From a virus, in IMG/VR virus record IMGVR_UViG_3300042880_000408, positions 1 through 64,000 of that record: DNA of 64,000 bases; one strand, 5' to 3'. The notes below the pieces were generated by a model. It searched no databases, was not told where the DNA came from, and was given only the letters and a program-made list of their open reading frames with translations. Made by a program: the position numbers and the translations under genes. Positions 9,547 to 21,600 of this stretch are shown here, piece after piece (position 1 is the stretch's first letter; each line of letters starts with the position of its first letter).

Positions 9547-10761
9547 ATGGGTTGGTGGAAATGTTGCTGTGCGGAATGCTTGATTTTTGGAGATGACTTC
9601 ACGCGAGATGAGCCTGGAACACCTATGGGGTATCGGGATTCCGCTCCGTTCGCCGGCAAAGGCTGGTGCGACAACCCGGGAGAATACTACATCGTTAATG
9701 TCCCTACCTGGAGAGCTCGTTGCGAGGTTCCGAACGCAAAGGCGATCTGTAACGTCAAGCATCCAAACGAAGTGGGGTCGATGTACGTTTCGATCAAAAC
9801 GCAAGACGAAGAGCCAAGGACTGCATCTGCGTACGCCGAGGGTCAAAAATGGAGGGTTTACCTCAACGTCACCAGGAGTGTTTCAGGCAATCCTCCAGTT
9901 TGCACACCAATATCCTACTACTTTGCCGAGTACGAAAGGCTTGGCGGGTCGATTGATCCTGCCGACCGGAGTTGGATCAGGCTCGGCATTGGAAGTGGTG
10001 GCGCTGAAACGATCCTCAAAGAGTTGCCGGTGTTTTCCCAGGCTGGATTGTCGAGAAGGCTTTGGGCTGCGATTGACGAGGATAGTTTTTGCGCTGGCGT
10101 GACAGAAACCATACTTGGTTCCGTAACTATGAAATCCCCCGGTTTATTTGAAAATGGATGGTACAGCGGATTTGGCATGAGCGAAGAAGACATGCTAGCT
10201 GACGATTTCGAGTTTTACCGTCACTACAACAGCGATTTCCCGAAGACTCGAGATCAGGGTTGCCCTGGGTGTGCATCGTGCTTGTGCGAAGACAACACCA
10301 ACTACGGGACGGATGACGGATTGGAAATCCCTCCGGTGCTTAACGTTTGTATATGGACGGATCCAGAGGGTTGCCCTCGACTCGAGAATCTTGAACCATG
10401 CTCTTTCGAGATTGAGTACGATCGTGTCGAAGGACAGTGGATTCACGAAGGCTTTAAGTGTTGCGGATCGTTTCGCGTAGAGTTTGGGTGCGGAGGAGGC
10501 ATCGGGGCAGAAAGATATCCGTTGACTAATATGGGGGCTTGCCATGACTCCGCGCTTGGGCCAGACAGTCGCTATCCGAATGGCTACACGTGTTCAAGCG
10601 AGACGGGTGAGATATGCTTTACGTACGGGCCGTACTTCGTTGCTGAGCTGGATTTCGCTTGCCAGTGCCGAGACACTATCTTTGGGACTGGATCCTGCGA
10701 ATACTACATAACCGTCACGGCAGGTGAACCATGCACGAGAAAAGATTGCAGAAATGTGTAA
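9547..10761 (+). CDS. Cys-rich protein, possible LamG/lectin-like appendage
   Basis: 404 residues with over 20 cysteines. It starts MGWWKCCCAECLIFGDDF. Residues ~15-210 follow the pattern of a concanavalin/LamG-like jelly roll (DDFTR start, SIKTQDE, WRVYLNVT, WIRLGIGSGG). After a CPGCASCLC linker, residues ~235-404 form a second Cys-rich domain with CSFEIEY and CQCRDTIFG. The CCC...DDF opening is one I associate with planctomycete genomes. A receptor- or glycan-binding appendage is the likely role, by inference. Its stop overlaps the start of the glycosyltransferase gene. Confidence 0.5.
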   Translation: MGWWKCCCAECLIFGDDFTRDEPGTPMGYRDSAPFAGKGWCDNPGEYYIVNVPTWRARCEVPNAKAICNVKHPNEVGSMYVSIKTQDEEPRTASAYAEGQKWRVYLNVTRSVSGNPPVCTPISYYFAEYERLGGSIDPADRSWIRLGIGSGGAETILKELPVFSQAGLSRRLWAAIDEDSFCAGVTETILGSVTMKSPGLFENGWYSGFGMSEEDMLADDFEFYRHYNSDFPKTRDQGCPGCASCLCEDNTNYGTDDGLEIPPVLNVCIWTDPEGCPRLENLEPCSFEIEYDRVEGQWIHEGFKCCGSFRVEFGCGGGIGAERYPLTNMGACHDSALGPDSRYPNGYTCSSETGEICFTYGPYFVAELDFACQCRDTIFGTGSCEYYITVTAGEPCTRKDCRNV

Positions 10762-12571
10762 ATGCCCTCATTGCGACCAGGAATGCACGAATGAAATCCG
10801 TCCCTACGTTTGCGCTTGCGGATCGGTACTAGGCAAGAACGGGTGGGTCAGAACGATTACTGTTCGAAGGAGCACCGCCACGGTGTTTCATGACCACCAC
10901 ACGAAAAGAGCCACAGAGGGTCGGAACGCATGGTCGAAAATTCACAGCATCGAGCATGGCACTCCGGAAAGCTTTGAAGCTTGGAAGAAATACATGCCGG
11001 CAGGTTGCGAATGCCGAAAGAAGGTAGATGCGATCTTGCAGAAGATGCCTCCGAGATACGAATCTCCGACCGACTGGTTCGAATGGACGGTCGACTTCCA
11101 CAATGAAGTCAACCTTTCGCTCGACAAGCCTACCGTTTCCATGAATCGCGCATACATGATCTGGAAGCACAGGAGACCCGCCAGCGGACGAAAGCGAGCT
11201 GTGATCACGGTGGCGAACGGCATTGAGTTTTCGAAGGTGCTCGCTGTGTCTCGACCTTACATGCAAGCTTACGCAGACCGGGTGGACGCTGATTTGATCG
11301 ATCTGGACAACGACACGGAGTCCTGGGCTCCGATGGAGAAGTTTAGGGTTTATCATTTTGCCGAGCAGTACGACGAGGTGTTGTTTGTCGATGCCGACTG
11401 CATCATCACGGACAAATGCCCAGACCTGTTCGATATTCCCGGCGACGTTGTGATCCACGATGACTACGAAGTGTTGAAATCGCCATCGATCATGGATGAG
11501 GAAAGAAAGCGAGTTTCAGCGTTGTCCAGATTTGAGATACCTATGTCTCAAACTGCGATGAACACTGGGGTGGTACTCACTCGCAAGCCGGCAAGCCATA
11601 TTTGGAAGCGACCGGAAGTATCGATCGGGACGACGCGGTTTGCAGAGCAGGTTTGGATCGAGGGGCAGATAAACGCTGACTGCTTGTCAGTGACGCGACT
11701 TCCGCATGAGGCTAATTGGCAGTTTTGGTACGGTAGGCACAGCCAGCCGATCGATGTTTTCGAAAGCAAAATTCGTGATGCTTGGATAGCGCATGCCGCG
11801 GCGAGCACTCAGAAAGTGTCGACAATGCGGAAGATCGCTGACCATTTGTCAGTCGTAGTGCCGCAGCCACCGATCGAAGGTCTCACGGCAGTCACCTCGC
11901 TCTCCCTGCTTCCTCACCACATAGGTGTTCAGGAGCGTTGTTTGCGGACATGGTTGGACATGGGACTGAAGATCGTCGCCGGTAACTCCGAGCAGGACAT
12001 CGAGAAACTAAGAGGCATTTACCCCTACGTGGAATTCCGTCCATGCGGTCAATCTGCATCCTACGATCGACCGACAGCTCGCATTTACGACCTAATGCGA
12101 TTGGTTGATGAGCCGATATTGCTGATTAACTCCGATATCGAGATGCACGGATCGCAGTCGATGCTTCTTGATGCCCTAAGATCGCAAGAATCGATCGTTG
12201 GATTGCGTCATAATTACGACACTGGGATATTTGATGCAATCGTCGAGCCGTGGGGCGTTGATGCGTTTTTGTTGTTCCCGGAGGCGATAGCGACATTCCC
12301 CGACTTGGATTTCGCGATCGGTCAGACGATGTGGGATTACTGGATCCCAAAGCATTTGGAAAGCATTGGTGCTAAAATGCGGTGGGCGGGAGAGCCTTTT
12401 TTCTTCCACAAGTCGCATCCTGTGCATTGGAAGCATGAATCGCTGGAAACTGGTCGCAAAATGCTCGCAGATTTATACGGAATTGAAGATTCCATGGCTG
12501 CTTGGCAGAAATGGCGAATGGAGAGACCGTACGGATTAGGGTATAAAGGCACAAACTCGAAGCCAAGTTGA
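10754..12571 (+). CDS. Two-domain glycosyltransferase with N-terminal zinc ribbon
   Basis: 605 residues from the ATG at 10754; an in-frame GTG at 10724 would add 10 residues. Residues 2-22 carry two CxxC/CxC pairs (CKCPHCDQEC, CACG), a zinc-ribbon pattern. Residues ~150-360 look like a GT-A fold of the GT8 kind: KFRVYHFAEQYDEVLFVDADC has the DxD-type motif (DAD) used for metal and nucleotide-sugar binding. Residues ~385-590 form a second transferase-like region with LINSDIEM and later WAGEPFFFHK. It lies in the virion operon, overlapping the Cys-rich appendage gene. A role in glycosylating virion proteins is plausible but inferred. Confidence 0.6.
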   Translation: MCKCPHCDQECTNEIRPYVCACGSVLGKNGWVRTITVRRSTATVFHDHHTKRATEGRNAWSKIHSIEHGTPESFEAWKKYMPAGCECRKKVDAILQKMPPRYESPTDWFEWTVDFHNEVNLSLDKPTVSMNRAYMIWKHRRPASGRKRAVITVANGIEFSKVLAVSRPYMQAYADRVDADLIDLDNDTESWAPMEKFRVYHFAEQYDEVLFVDADCIITDKCPDLFDIPGDVVIHDDYEVLKSPSIMDEERKRVSALSRFEIPMSQTAMNTGVVLTRKPASHIWKRPEVSIGTTRFAEQVWIEGQINADCLSVTRLPHEANWQFWYGRHSQPIDVFESKIRDAWIAHAAASTQKVSTMRKIADHLSVVVPQPPIEGLTAVTSLSLLPHHIGVQERCLRTWLDMGLKIVAGNSEQDIEKLRGIYPYVEFRPCGQSASYDRPTARIYDLMRLVDEPILLINSDIEMHGSQSMLLDALRSQESIVGLRHNYDTGIFDAIVEPWGVDAFLLFPEAIATFPDLDFAIGQTMWDYWIPKHLESIGAKMRWAGEPFFFHKSHPVHWKHESLETGRKMLADLYGIEDSMAAWQKWRMERPYGLGYKGTNSKPS

Positions 12572-12634
12572 GGCGTTCTCGGGATTGTTTGCACACAAGC
12601 AGTAAAATAGTTCAATTCGAAGGAGTAACGAGAT

Positions 12635-15577
12635 ATGCCTATCAAAGTAATTCATGATGTACCTGGAATTGTTCCAAGCCAAGACGAAGGCATGAGCAAG
12701 TATGGTGGGCCGATGGTCATGCAGCAGCGCAAGTATGATCTTGAGCAGATGCAGGGTCAGCAAAACAATCAAAACAGAATGAATGCGATTGGGGCAATGC
12801 AAAACTACAACGCAGAGCCTTCAATCGGCGAAGATGATGCGATGCTCGACCAGGAAATACGTGGCGGGCTGTACGATCCGGATACGGTAAGGTCGCTACG
12901 GGATGATCAACGCGCGATGAGGGAGATCATGCGAGATAGGAATATCGACGGCACGCAAAGAGCTCAGGCGATTGACAATGTGCGTTCTCGCATGCGAATG
13001 ACTAGATCTACTGGCAAAGTCCCGCCGATGATGCAACAGATGCCGCCTGCGGCAGTGCAAGGAAAGCCGCCCATGACGGAGGCAGAATACTTTGCCGATC
13101 AAAAGAACTACGACGGTGCTTATGCCGCCGCGCGGTCTAGATTGCAAGAAGGGGGATCTCCTGTCACTGAGGAAAACATTCATGCTCAAATGCACAACGA
13201 TTACCTAACGAAGCAGAAATTTTTTCAGAGTCTAAGACAACCGCAAGGGCAGATGCCACCACAGCAATCTGCCCCGCCTGTCGGTCAGCTGCAAGCCTCG
13301 TACACTTCCCCGCAGGTGTTTGGTTCTCCTGGGGTGCTGGCTCAAGGTGGATTTTCGCAGAGCGGCGGCCAGCAATATAATCCATGGATGGTGCCACTAA
13401 TTGGAGATTCGATGAGGACTCCTGTTGCTGGATATCCGGCGACAAATCGAAACGGTTCTGCGATTTCTCATGGTATTGCGCTAGCCCCTGGGCACCCAGA
13501 CTACAAAGCGCCTCCAACACCAACTAACCAGAGAGACGCGGAAGGCTATGTCATCATGAGTGACGGAAGCAGGGTCGACCCAAGAGACAAGTTCGCCATG
13601 AGCACCGGAGGTCGGGGGCAGCAGTCTGACGTAAAACTGACTCATCCAAACGGAACTCCGAAAGAACAAAAACCAGCCAAGATGCTTGAGTATGCGGCAG
13701 AACGAAGTCTTGCCAGCAATGGTTCTCCTATGATGCAAGGGCAGATGCAACCACAGCAATCTGCCGGCATAGGCTCGTTCGGTGGCGAGACCGTGTTTGG
13801 TGCTCAAGATCTTCTCGCGATGCCTGCATCTGCACCTTTGCCCGGGGTTACGACCGGCGCAGTGCTTCCTGGATCTCCGATGCCGCAGCAATCTTCGCAA
13901 CAGCAGCCAATGTATCCGATGGAGGCTGTAGCAAACTCCAGGGTGGATGCTGGTTACATGGCAAGGCCAGACAGTGGTTTTACGGGAGAAAGGACTTTCA
14001 CCAGTGCGGACGGTCGGTCGCTTGTGGGTAGTATCGTCCAAGTAAACCAGCCAACCGAAAGTGGAGGTTACTCGGTCGTTCGCATCAAGAAAAAATCTGA
14101 CAATCTGGTTTACGATGTACCGCTGGATCGGCTAAGTCAACAGGATCAGCAATTTGTATTGAGCGGAGGCAATGCTGACACTATGTACGACCTTGCTAAT
14201 CCAGGCAGATCCATAGGCACGAATTTATTCGATCCGCAAAATCCAGCAAACGTAGCAATGTCAACACCGGATCCAAATGTCGTCAATCCTCAAAAGAGAA
14301 CGATGGGTGAACCTGGAGGGGCGTATGGTTTGGGGCAAGTGAACTACGGTCAATCTCCGAGCGGTAAAAACGTGTACGCCGACATTATCCCTGGTGGCAC
14401 AATGCCAGTAGCCAGATCGTCAAGCGGCGGAAGAACGCCAGAGGAACGCGATGCAGATGTGAAACGGATGAAAGACTTCAGGAATAAGCAATCGCGAATG
14501 ACCAGTGGCGCGCAGGCACCTGCTGCCGCGACGGATCCTGCGTTGACGCAGTTGCTTGCGACGATGACACCTAGCCAGCGCAGGGACTTCTCAAAGTGGC
14601 TCGGTGAAGAGCCTTCCAGGTACGCAAACCGCAACGAAATAGCCCGTCAGCAGTCGACTGAGTGGGGTGATCAAGTCTCTAAGGGCCAGTACCAAAAATA
14701 TCCAGGCATGGAGGCTCGTAGGGAAAAACAGCAGTCGACGCAAGGGCAGCAATTGTTGCCGAAAGGGCAACAGCCAGCACCTCAGCAGCCAGCGACAACG
14801 CAGCCAGTTCCAGGTCAAAAACCAGCGAGTCAACAGGTGAAACCCGATGCGTCAAACCCGAAAATTAAAGCAGAGTTAGACCGCGTAAACTCTGGCAATG
14901 CGACAAAAAGGGATAGAGAAGCAGCCATTGAAGCATTGAGAAGTCAGGGTATTACCTCTGATATGCTTGAGGAAGTTGATGGCATAGTAAGGTTAAAGAC
15001 GCAACCTAAGCCTTCGTCTTCAGAAAAGAACTCTGTTAAGCCGGTCAGTCCTCAGCCAACCGCACCTCCTGGAAGCAGTCCTTCAGCACCAACAGGCCCT
15101 AGACGTATTAATGGACAATGGGTGCTTGACCCTCTTCCATTTAGAGATGAGCCAGCTAGAGGAGCTTACGTTAAGCCTAGAAGTGCTGATGGTAGCCCAG
15201 CGAAAGTCAAACCTTCAGTTGCACCCAAACAACAGGAGTCACCCACTAAGCTTCCTGCCTCTTCGGAAATACCTTCCGTCGCGTCGCAGGAGAATGCAGA
15301 TTGGCAGGATTGGTGGTCAAGGAATATTCCTGAATTTGAATCCGATGGTGGCACTTCACTAAGCACGTGGACGAGTGCAGGTGACAGCAAGAAGGAATTC
15401 AAGGGATCTGTAATCCGTATTTCCAAGTTTACGGAAGGCACACGGTATGCTTCATTTAAGGACGAAATGGGCCGTGTTTACACAATAGACATCAAGCTGT
15501 TGAGTGAGGCGGATCAAAATAGGCTGAAAGACATATACAAATCCGGTCAAGCGAAATCTTCCCGTGCTGGCAAGTAG
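12635..15577 (+). CDS. P/Q-rich disordered virion-region protein with two SHD1-like domains
   Basis: 980 residues, strong ribosome-binding site AAGGAG. Most of the chain is low complexity (Gln, Pro, Met, Ser), including QPQGQMPPQQSAPP-like segments. Two short folded modules stand out. Residues ~452-512 (RTFTSADGRSLVGS to VPLDRLSQQDQQFVL) and ~909-976 (STWTSAG to DIKLLSEADQNRL) both have the layout of SHD1 domains: an opening R/S-T-[WF] strand, a beta core and a closing [DI]xLsxxDQ helix. SHD1 domains are common in Planctomycetota, which supports the host guess. Placed directly before the giant polyvalent gene, it may be a scaffold or a co-packaged internal protein. Confidence 0.55.
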   Translation: MPIKVIHDVPGIVPSQDEGMSKYGGPMVMQQRKYDLEQMQGQQNNQNRMNAIGAMQNYNAEPSIGEDDAMLDQEIRGGLYDPDTVRSLRDDQRAMREIMRDRNIDGTQRAQAIDNVRSRMRMTRSTGKVPPMMQQMPPAAVQGKPPMTEAEYFADQKNYDGAYAAARSRLQEGGSPVTEENIHAQMHNDYLTKQKFFQSLRQPQGQMPPQQSAPPVGQLQASYTSPQVFGSPGVLAQGGFSQSGGQQYNPWMVPLIGDSMRTPVAGYPATNRNGSAISHGIALAPGHPDYKAPPTPTNQRDAEGYVIMSDGSRVDPRDKFAMSTGGRGQQSDVKLTHPNGTPKEQKPAKMLEYAAERSLASNGSPMMQGQMQPQQSAGIGSFGGETVFGAQDLLAMPASAPLPGVTTGAVLPGSPMPQQSSQQQPMYPMEAVANSRVDAGYMARPDSGFTGERTFTSADGRSLVGSIVQVNQPTESGGYSVVRIKKKSDNLVYDVPLDRLSQQDQQFVLSGGNADTMYDLANPGRSIGTNLFDPQNPANVAMSTPDPNVVNPQKRTMGEPGGAYGLGQVNYGQSPSGKNVYADIIPGGTMPVARSSSGGRTPEERDADVKRMKDFRNKQSRMTSGAQAPAAATDPALTQLLATMTPSQRRDFSKWLGEEPSRYANRNEIARQQSTEWGDQVSKGQYQKYPGMEARREKQQSTQGQQLLPKGQQPAPQQPATTQPVPGQKPASQQVKPDASNPKIKAELDRVNSGNATKRDREAAIEALRSQGITSDMLEEVDGIVRLKTQPKPSSSEKNSVKPVSPQPTAPPGSSPSAPTGPRRINGQWVLDPLPFRDEPARGAYVKPRSADGSPAKVKPSVAPKQQESPTKLPASSEIPSVASQENADWQDWWSRNIPEFESDGGTSLSTWTSAGDSKKEFKGSVIRISKFTEGTRYASFKDEMGRVYTIDIKLLSEADQNRLKDIYKSGQAKSSRAGK

Positions 15578-15647
15578 AACTTCGCCGGGTGAGTTGTGGT
15601 TGACGTTTTCATTAAAAAAGCAATCTAAATAGGCAGAGGTTCGTCAA

Positions 15648-18600
15648 ATGGGTGATTTCCTAGAAATGTTTCGTGAAGCAGAGAGGCAGAGTGCTACTGG
15701 TAGCTTGGCGCAAACTACAACACCAGAGGTAGACGGCGATTCTGCTTCGCGGCTGTTTGCTGAAACGACATACGAAGACCCTCGCGAACAAGCTATTATC
15801 GACAGCAGGAAGAAGTATCCAGGGAACGAATTTCTCGATATGTTTTCGCTCGTGGAAAAGAAAGACGAAGTTGATGTTCGCCGTCGGCAGCGTGCCTTTG
15901 CCGAGAGGTCATCGCTTAGCGATCCGGATACTTACATTGCAGCAACTAGAATGTTGCTTAGTACTGGAGATCGCTACGATCAGCTTGCCACCCTTCGCAA
16001 GCTTACTCCTGAGCAGCGAAAGTTGGCGTTGAAGTTAGCTCCTGGAATAGGACAGCAATTGGGAGACGATCGCGGCGGAGCGGTTTCGCAAACTATTGAT
16101 GCCTTTAGTCGTGGTGTATCTGGCTACGTACAGGCTGGCATGGAGTTTGTGGGGATGGGCGGAACACAGGAGGAGGTAGACTACCTTCGTAAGCTCAACT
16201 CGGCATCTCAGGAGTTCGCTCCTGCGCGCCCAGACGATCCTTGGTATCAGAGAGGTGCGATGCAAGCTGCCGAAATGACTCCTGCCATGGTGACGATGGG
16301 AGGGGCTGGCGTTCTCGGAGGCGTGGCTGGGAAGGCTGCTGGTACGGCGATTGGAAGAGCAGCTGCTGCTGGTGTCCCTGGAGCGAAAGCGGCGTTTCAG
16401 GCTGCTGGTGCGGTTGGTCGAATTCCAGCCGCAATCGGGATGAAAGGCGCAACGACAAAATCTGTGTTTGCTGGCGCCGGAAGTTCGGCTGGTGTTGCGG
16501 CATCGTCATTGCCTCAGATGTATTCGCAGGAAAGAGAATCGCTTAGAGAACTTGGGATGGAGGATGATTGGAAGTTGCGACTGCTTGCTGGTGCTACAGC
16601 GGTAGTAGGCGGGTTGGTGGAAAGTATTGTTCCGAATCCTTTCGCAGGTAGCATGTCCATTAGGAACGGGGCGATGAACGCAGCTCGCAAATACCTTTGG
16701 GAGGCGGTGAAAAGGTATCCTTTGGAACTTTCAGAAGAAGGACTGCAAGGCGTTACGAGTGGGCTTGGTGAATACGTTGCTCAATACATTGCGAGCGAGA
16801 AAGAGCTTGATTTTGGTGACGGAGAAGTTGTCAAAAGCAACGGAGTAAAGAAAAAAACGATTGCCGATGCGTTTAAGAAGGGTTGGGAGCAAACTAAAGA
16901 ATCTGCTCTTCCTCTGGCGTTTTTAATTGGCGTTCCTGCGGTTGGAGGTGCAGGTGTGTCTGCGGCGAATGCAAGGCGATATCAACTTGAGTCCGAAACA
17001 TTTAGAAATGGCTTGTTTGGTGATGATGGGGAGAACGCATTTCCAGACGTTTCATCGTTCAAAGATATTGGTGGTGGTGAAGAAGATTTAGCTTCCGTTC
17101 GGGCTAGGAGAATGCTTTTAGAAGGTGTTGTTGCACAGGAAAGCGTTTCCAGGGATGAAGCAAGACAGTTCGGTCTTATTGGAAAAAGAGAAAAGGTCAA
17201 TGCAAAAGAGCGATTAGTGAGAGCTACGGAGGAGCTTAATAGACTAAGAGAAAGGGAAAACAGCTTAATGTCTGTGTCAGGTCAATCCGATCTGCAGGCT
17301 GCGACCCAGATGCCTATTCCATCGCCGGAAATCACTGACACCGCGTCACCGACATCGATTCCGCAGCCATCGCAAGCTAGTTCTCCGCCTGCCCCCTCTG
17401 CCATACCTCCATCACAAGGGAACACCGCAAGGAGAAGCGATTACTTGGTTCAAACCCAAAGTAACGGGGAGGTGAATGTAGCAGTATTGCGTAGTGAAGA
17501 CGGTTCTGCTGCGTTGTTCGTAGGTGACGCAAGAGTTCCTATTCAATACAACGCTGAAGCTGCCGCTGGCAAGAGCGATCAGGAGTTGTTGGCTTACTCG
17601 TTGGATCCTCTCGGATTCCAGGGGGCCGTTGAAATGCCACAGGCAGGATCTCCTCAAGGTCAGCCAGTGCAGCAAAGTAGCGTTGCGGATGTTCGGGCTC
17701 CGATCGCTCCACCGCAAGCAACTGGCCAGCAAGCTGGCGTCGGAACGGTGCAGCCACAGGTTCAGCCTCAACAAGCACAACCCGGTATGCAGCAACCCCT
17801 CCAGCCTCCTCCTGTCGTCTCCCCAGGCGTGAACGGGGCTGTTCCGTTGCAGACCGCAACGCAAAACATGCCGTTGCGGAACCAGCAAGCTCCAGCACCA
17901 GCAAGCCCATTTGATTCGCAACTCGCGGGCTCGCAAGTTCAGGGCGTGAATACGCAGCAATCTCCTTCTGCGATAGCTCGGCCTACAGTTCAAGCTGGAA
18001 TACAATCCGGACAGCTTCCAACAAACCCGTTTGTGGAGGGCGAACAGCAGCAGGAGACTCCACAACAGCCCAAAGGGGGGTTGCAGGGTGCTGTTGAATC
18101 TCTCGACAGAGCAGCAGACAACGATCACAAAAGCATTAGGAGAGCGGGTGATAGCGTAGATGATGTGCTTTCATACCATGGGGAGATGGGAATAAAAGCC
18201 GATGGTTCAGAGGATCCATACGAAACAGTAGACCCAAGCGTAGGTGTTAAATTTGATGCTCATGGTTTATCAAAGGGAACACCAGATTCGCAAGCCAGAC
18301 AGCTAGACAGTTTGCTAAGTAATGGGGTTGACTCAAGCAGGGATTTTTTTACTGCGCCTTTTGAAGTAGATAAAGATAACAAGGCAGCATTAGCGGCAGG
18401 ACTTGGTACGGCAGGCGGCACTGCGCGGAAAAATGGCGTGGCAGTTGTGACTGGAGGGTATGGTCTTTCAATAAAAGACGGAGGCATTGTCAATGTGTTC
18501 ATTAACGATGCAATGAAGGAGTTGAAGGCTGCTGTAGAAGCAAAGTACGGTAAAATCTACAACGTGCATTTTCTGTCTGAGCAAAAAGCTGTCCTTGAGT

Positions 18601-21600
18601 CACAGGCAGCCAAGCAATCCGAACAGCTTCCAACAAACCCGTTTGATTCGCAACAAGAGCTTCCGCAAAGTACAAATCCATTTGATGAAGAAAGCGGGCA
18701 GCATTCGCCGCAAGTCGGTAAGGAGCTATGGCAGAAGCGGCTGGAAGAAGTCGAGTCTGGATTAACTTCAACCGACGATTACGTGCAATGGGAGTCTGCT
18801 GTGCGGCAGGCTATCTCCAACGGTGAGGACGTTCCTGCTGATGTTCTGGAGGATTTTCAAAATTGGGAGGAGCTTGGAGCGGCATTGGATGGATCCACCA
18901 AAGAATCGCAACCGACAACTCAGAGCAATTCGGTGGCTAAGTCTGAGACGTCCAGTAAAACCGATGAAGGACGACCAGGGCCTAGCGAGCAAGCCGCTGC
19001 CGATTCAACTGAACCTCCTGTTGAGAGGAAATTAAAGCGTGGCAAGAAGCTAAAGGTTGGAAGCTCCGTCACTGATAGCAAGACAGGTGAGCAACTAACT
19101 GTTGACGAAGTCATTCACAGTAACTGGGGCCTCGCGAAGTCTGGCGATCAGGTAGTGTTGGTTAATTTGAACAATGGTTCAACTTACGAAAGGGGACGCC
19201 GCGAAAGAATCCTCGAAAAGATGAAGATGGAGGGGATAGGCGGTCTCTCATCCGAGCAAGAGCCAGCGGTCACTAAAGGTAAAAAGGCTCCTGGTGAAGA
19301 AGCACCTAAGGCGTCAAAAAAGAAAAAGAAGCGAGCTGCTGGTAATAAAAGCACCGCGAAGAAGAGTGCAGGTGCAAAATCCTCTCTTAGTGGGTTGAGC
19401 GATCAAGACCTGAGGAATTTGGCTACCGCCATGGGGGTTGATGTAGCTGATCGAGATAACGCTTCCATTATCGAAGAGCTGGCTAATAACGAGAGCGTAA
19501 AGCGATTTTTTGAAAACGCAAAACCGGAAGCTGATGCTACGCCAAGTTCGAAGAGAAACCGACCGGCAGCGCCACGCGATGATCGCAAATCGAAAGATTC
19601 GATTCCTGGCGAGATCCTAAATGGAGACGAGAACACTAGAGAGGTTCCGTCGAGCGAATTCAACAGCAACGAGCAGAAGCAGGAAAGAATTCTCAAGCGT
19701 CTAGGCGTTACCTTGCGAATAATCGAAGGTAACAACTGGGGCATTCCTGGAATGTTTTTTCCGCGATCTATGTCGATTTGGCTGAACCGCCGCTACATAT
19801 CCAGTTTCGACAAGATGTGGTTGAATTCCGGTCGGCCGAAGGAATCAATGACCTGGGGACTTTTTGCGCACGAATTGTTCCACGCGATCAAAGAAGTCGC
19901 GCCGAAAACATGGAACAGGCTGTACACATGGGTCAGCAAAAACGACCCAAGCAATCTGGGTAAGGCAAAGGTCGCTTACCTCGCTAACTTTATTGACTTG
20001 TTCGAAAATGTCTTGCAGGAGGATATCGATGCTTGGGTTGCTAGAGATCCAAAAAACAGGTCGAAGGCAAACATAAAGATACCCAGCAAGGTGTCGGTTG
20101 CTGAGCAGCTTGATTCCGTCATTAAGGCGATGGAGAAGTTTCCATCGATCGAAGGTGAATCACTCATCAGCGATTTGACGAGCAATGCGGCGGAGAACGT
20201 TAGAGAAGTACTTGGAAGCAAAGACATCCAAAACAACGAAGGTCTGTCTCGATACTTGGAAGACAGGGCGGGGTTCTTCAATTTCTGGGATAAGCTTGGG
20301 GAGAAAGATCCCGGTTTGTTGGCCAAGGTCGGCCGCTGGATCCTTCGCGTGTTGCGGCTTGCAGAGCCAGGAGAGACCAATCCGAACACGCTTGCTGGAC
20401 AGGCACGCCAAGCGATTGAAAGGGCGATGAAGGAGCGGAGTGTTGATTACCCGCCTCGCCAGCGACGCGCTGCTGCAACAAGGCAAAAAGATCGCAAAGC
20501 TCGTACGTTAGACGAAGTGCGGTCGCGTGTGGCAAAGGACTACGCCCTAACTGTATCAACTGACCCAATGCTTCAGATCAATGGCGAGCCGTTTGCTAAG
20601 CTGGATCCTAATAAAACAGGCGATGGATTACTAATCGATGATGCGGACAACTCGATGCGACGCATGATGGATGAGTCGCTTAGGGAGGCGGGTGTCCCAG
20701 AAGAAATAGCATCAACTGTAAAAGTGCCTTCGAGTGAAGAAGTTGATTACGCATTTCGTTTAACGAATGGGTCTCGCTACTGGTACGAGCTGTCTGCTGT
20801 GGGCTTCGTAAAGGACTTTTTTGGATTAAGTAGCAAGTTAACAGAGCGGCTAATTGACATTATTGCTGGAACCTCTGGAGGGCAAAAGCCGACAGACAAC
20901 CTGAGGATTGGCGTTGCAGCCATGTCTCAAGACATGCAGGGTAGGCCCGTGTCTGTGGGGACTAGAGATGAATCGTCGTTAACTGCCGCTCTTTCTCCAG
21001 CTACGCTAGAGACCCATAAGTTCGGAAACTTTTCTGACACTATGCAGGTGCTTGGAGGATTGCGTCCAGGTGTCAAGCCATTGCCAACAATTGACTTGCA
21101 AATGGCCAAGGTGTTTGGTGTTCAACATGCTGCAATCGCCAGCGACCCTCGCATGTATGAGGCAATGTCGCGTTTCCTAATTAAACTGCGAAATGCACAG
21201 AACGACATGCTTAAGGATAATGAGCAGCCGTACGAGTCTTGGCAGATACAGGCGATGCTTTGGGTTGCCCAGCGAGACACAAGCGATCCAGACTCCTACA
21301 ATATTGGGATGCCAAAGGTAGTTGCTCAATTAAAGCAAGCTGGGATCGCAACTCCAGGAGGAAGAATCACTATAGAGACATTGATGGATCCACGCACATC
21401 TGATGTGCTTGCTCCAACGTCAAAAATTATTCCCGAGGCGTACACTGCTACGATAGAAACGCGAACAAAGCTAACTAAGGTTGGCAAAGAATCTGCTGGA
21501 ATATTTGAAAAACTAAAATCAATTGATGCTCCGTGGGCCAGAAATCTGATTGATGAGTTTGAAAAGATTCAGCGGCGTACCATGCGTGCTATTGGTAATC

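Noticed and set aside
15600-15647. Promoter for the giant gene from TTGACG near 15601
   Set aside because: No -10 element at an acceptable distance; the gene can be read from the upstream operon.
17412-18128. 238-residue antisense ORF inside the giant gene
   Set aside because: Leu/Arg-rich shadow of the P/Q-rich low-complexity segment; no start signal.
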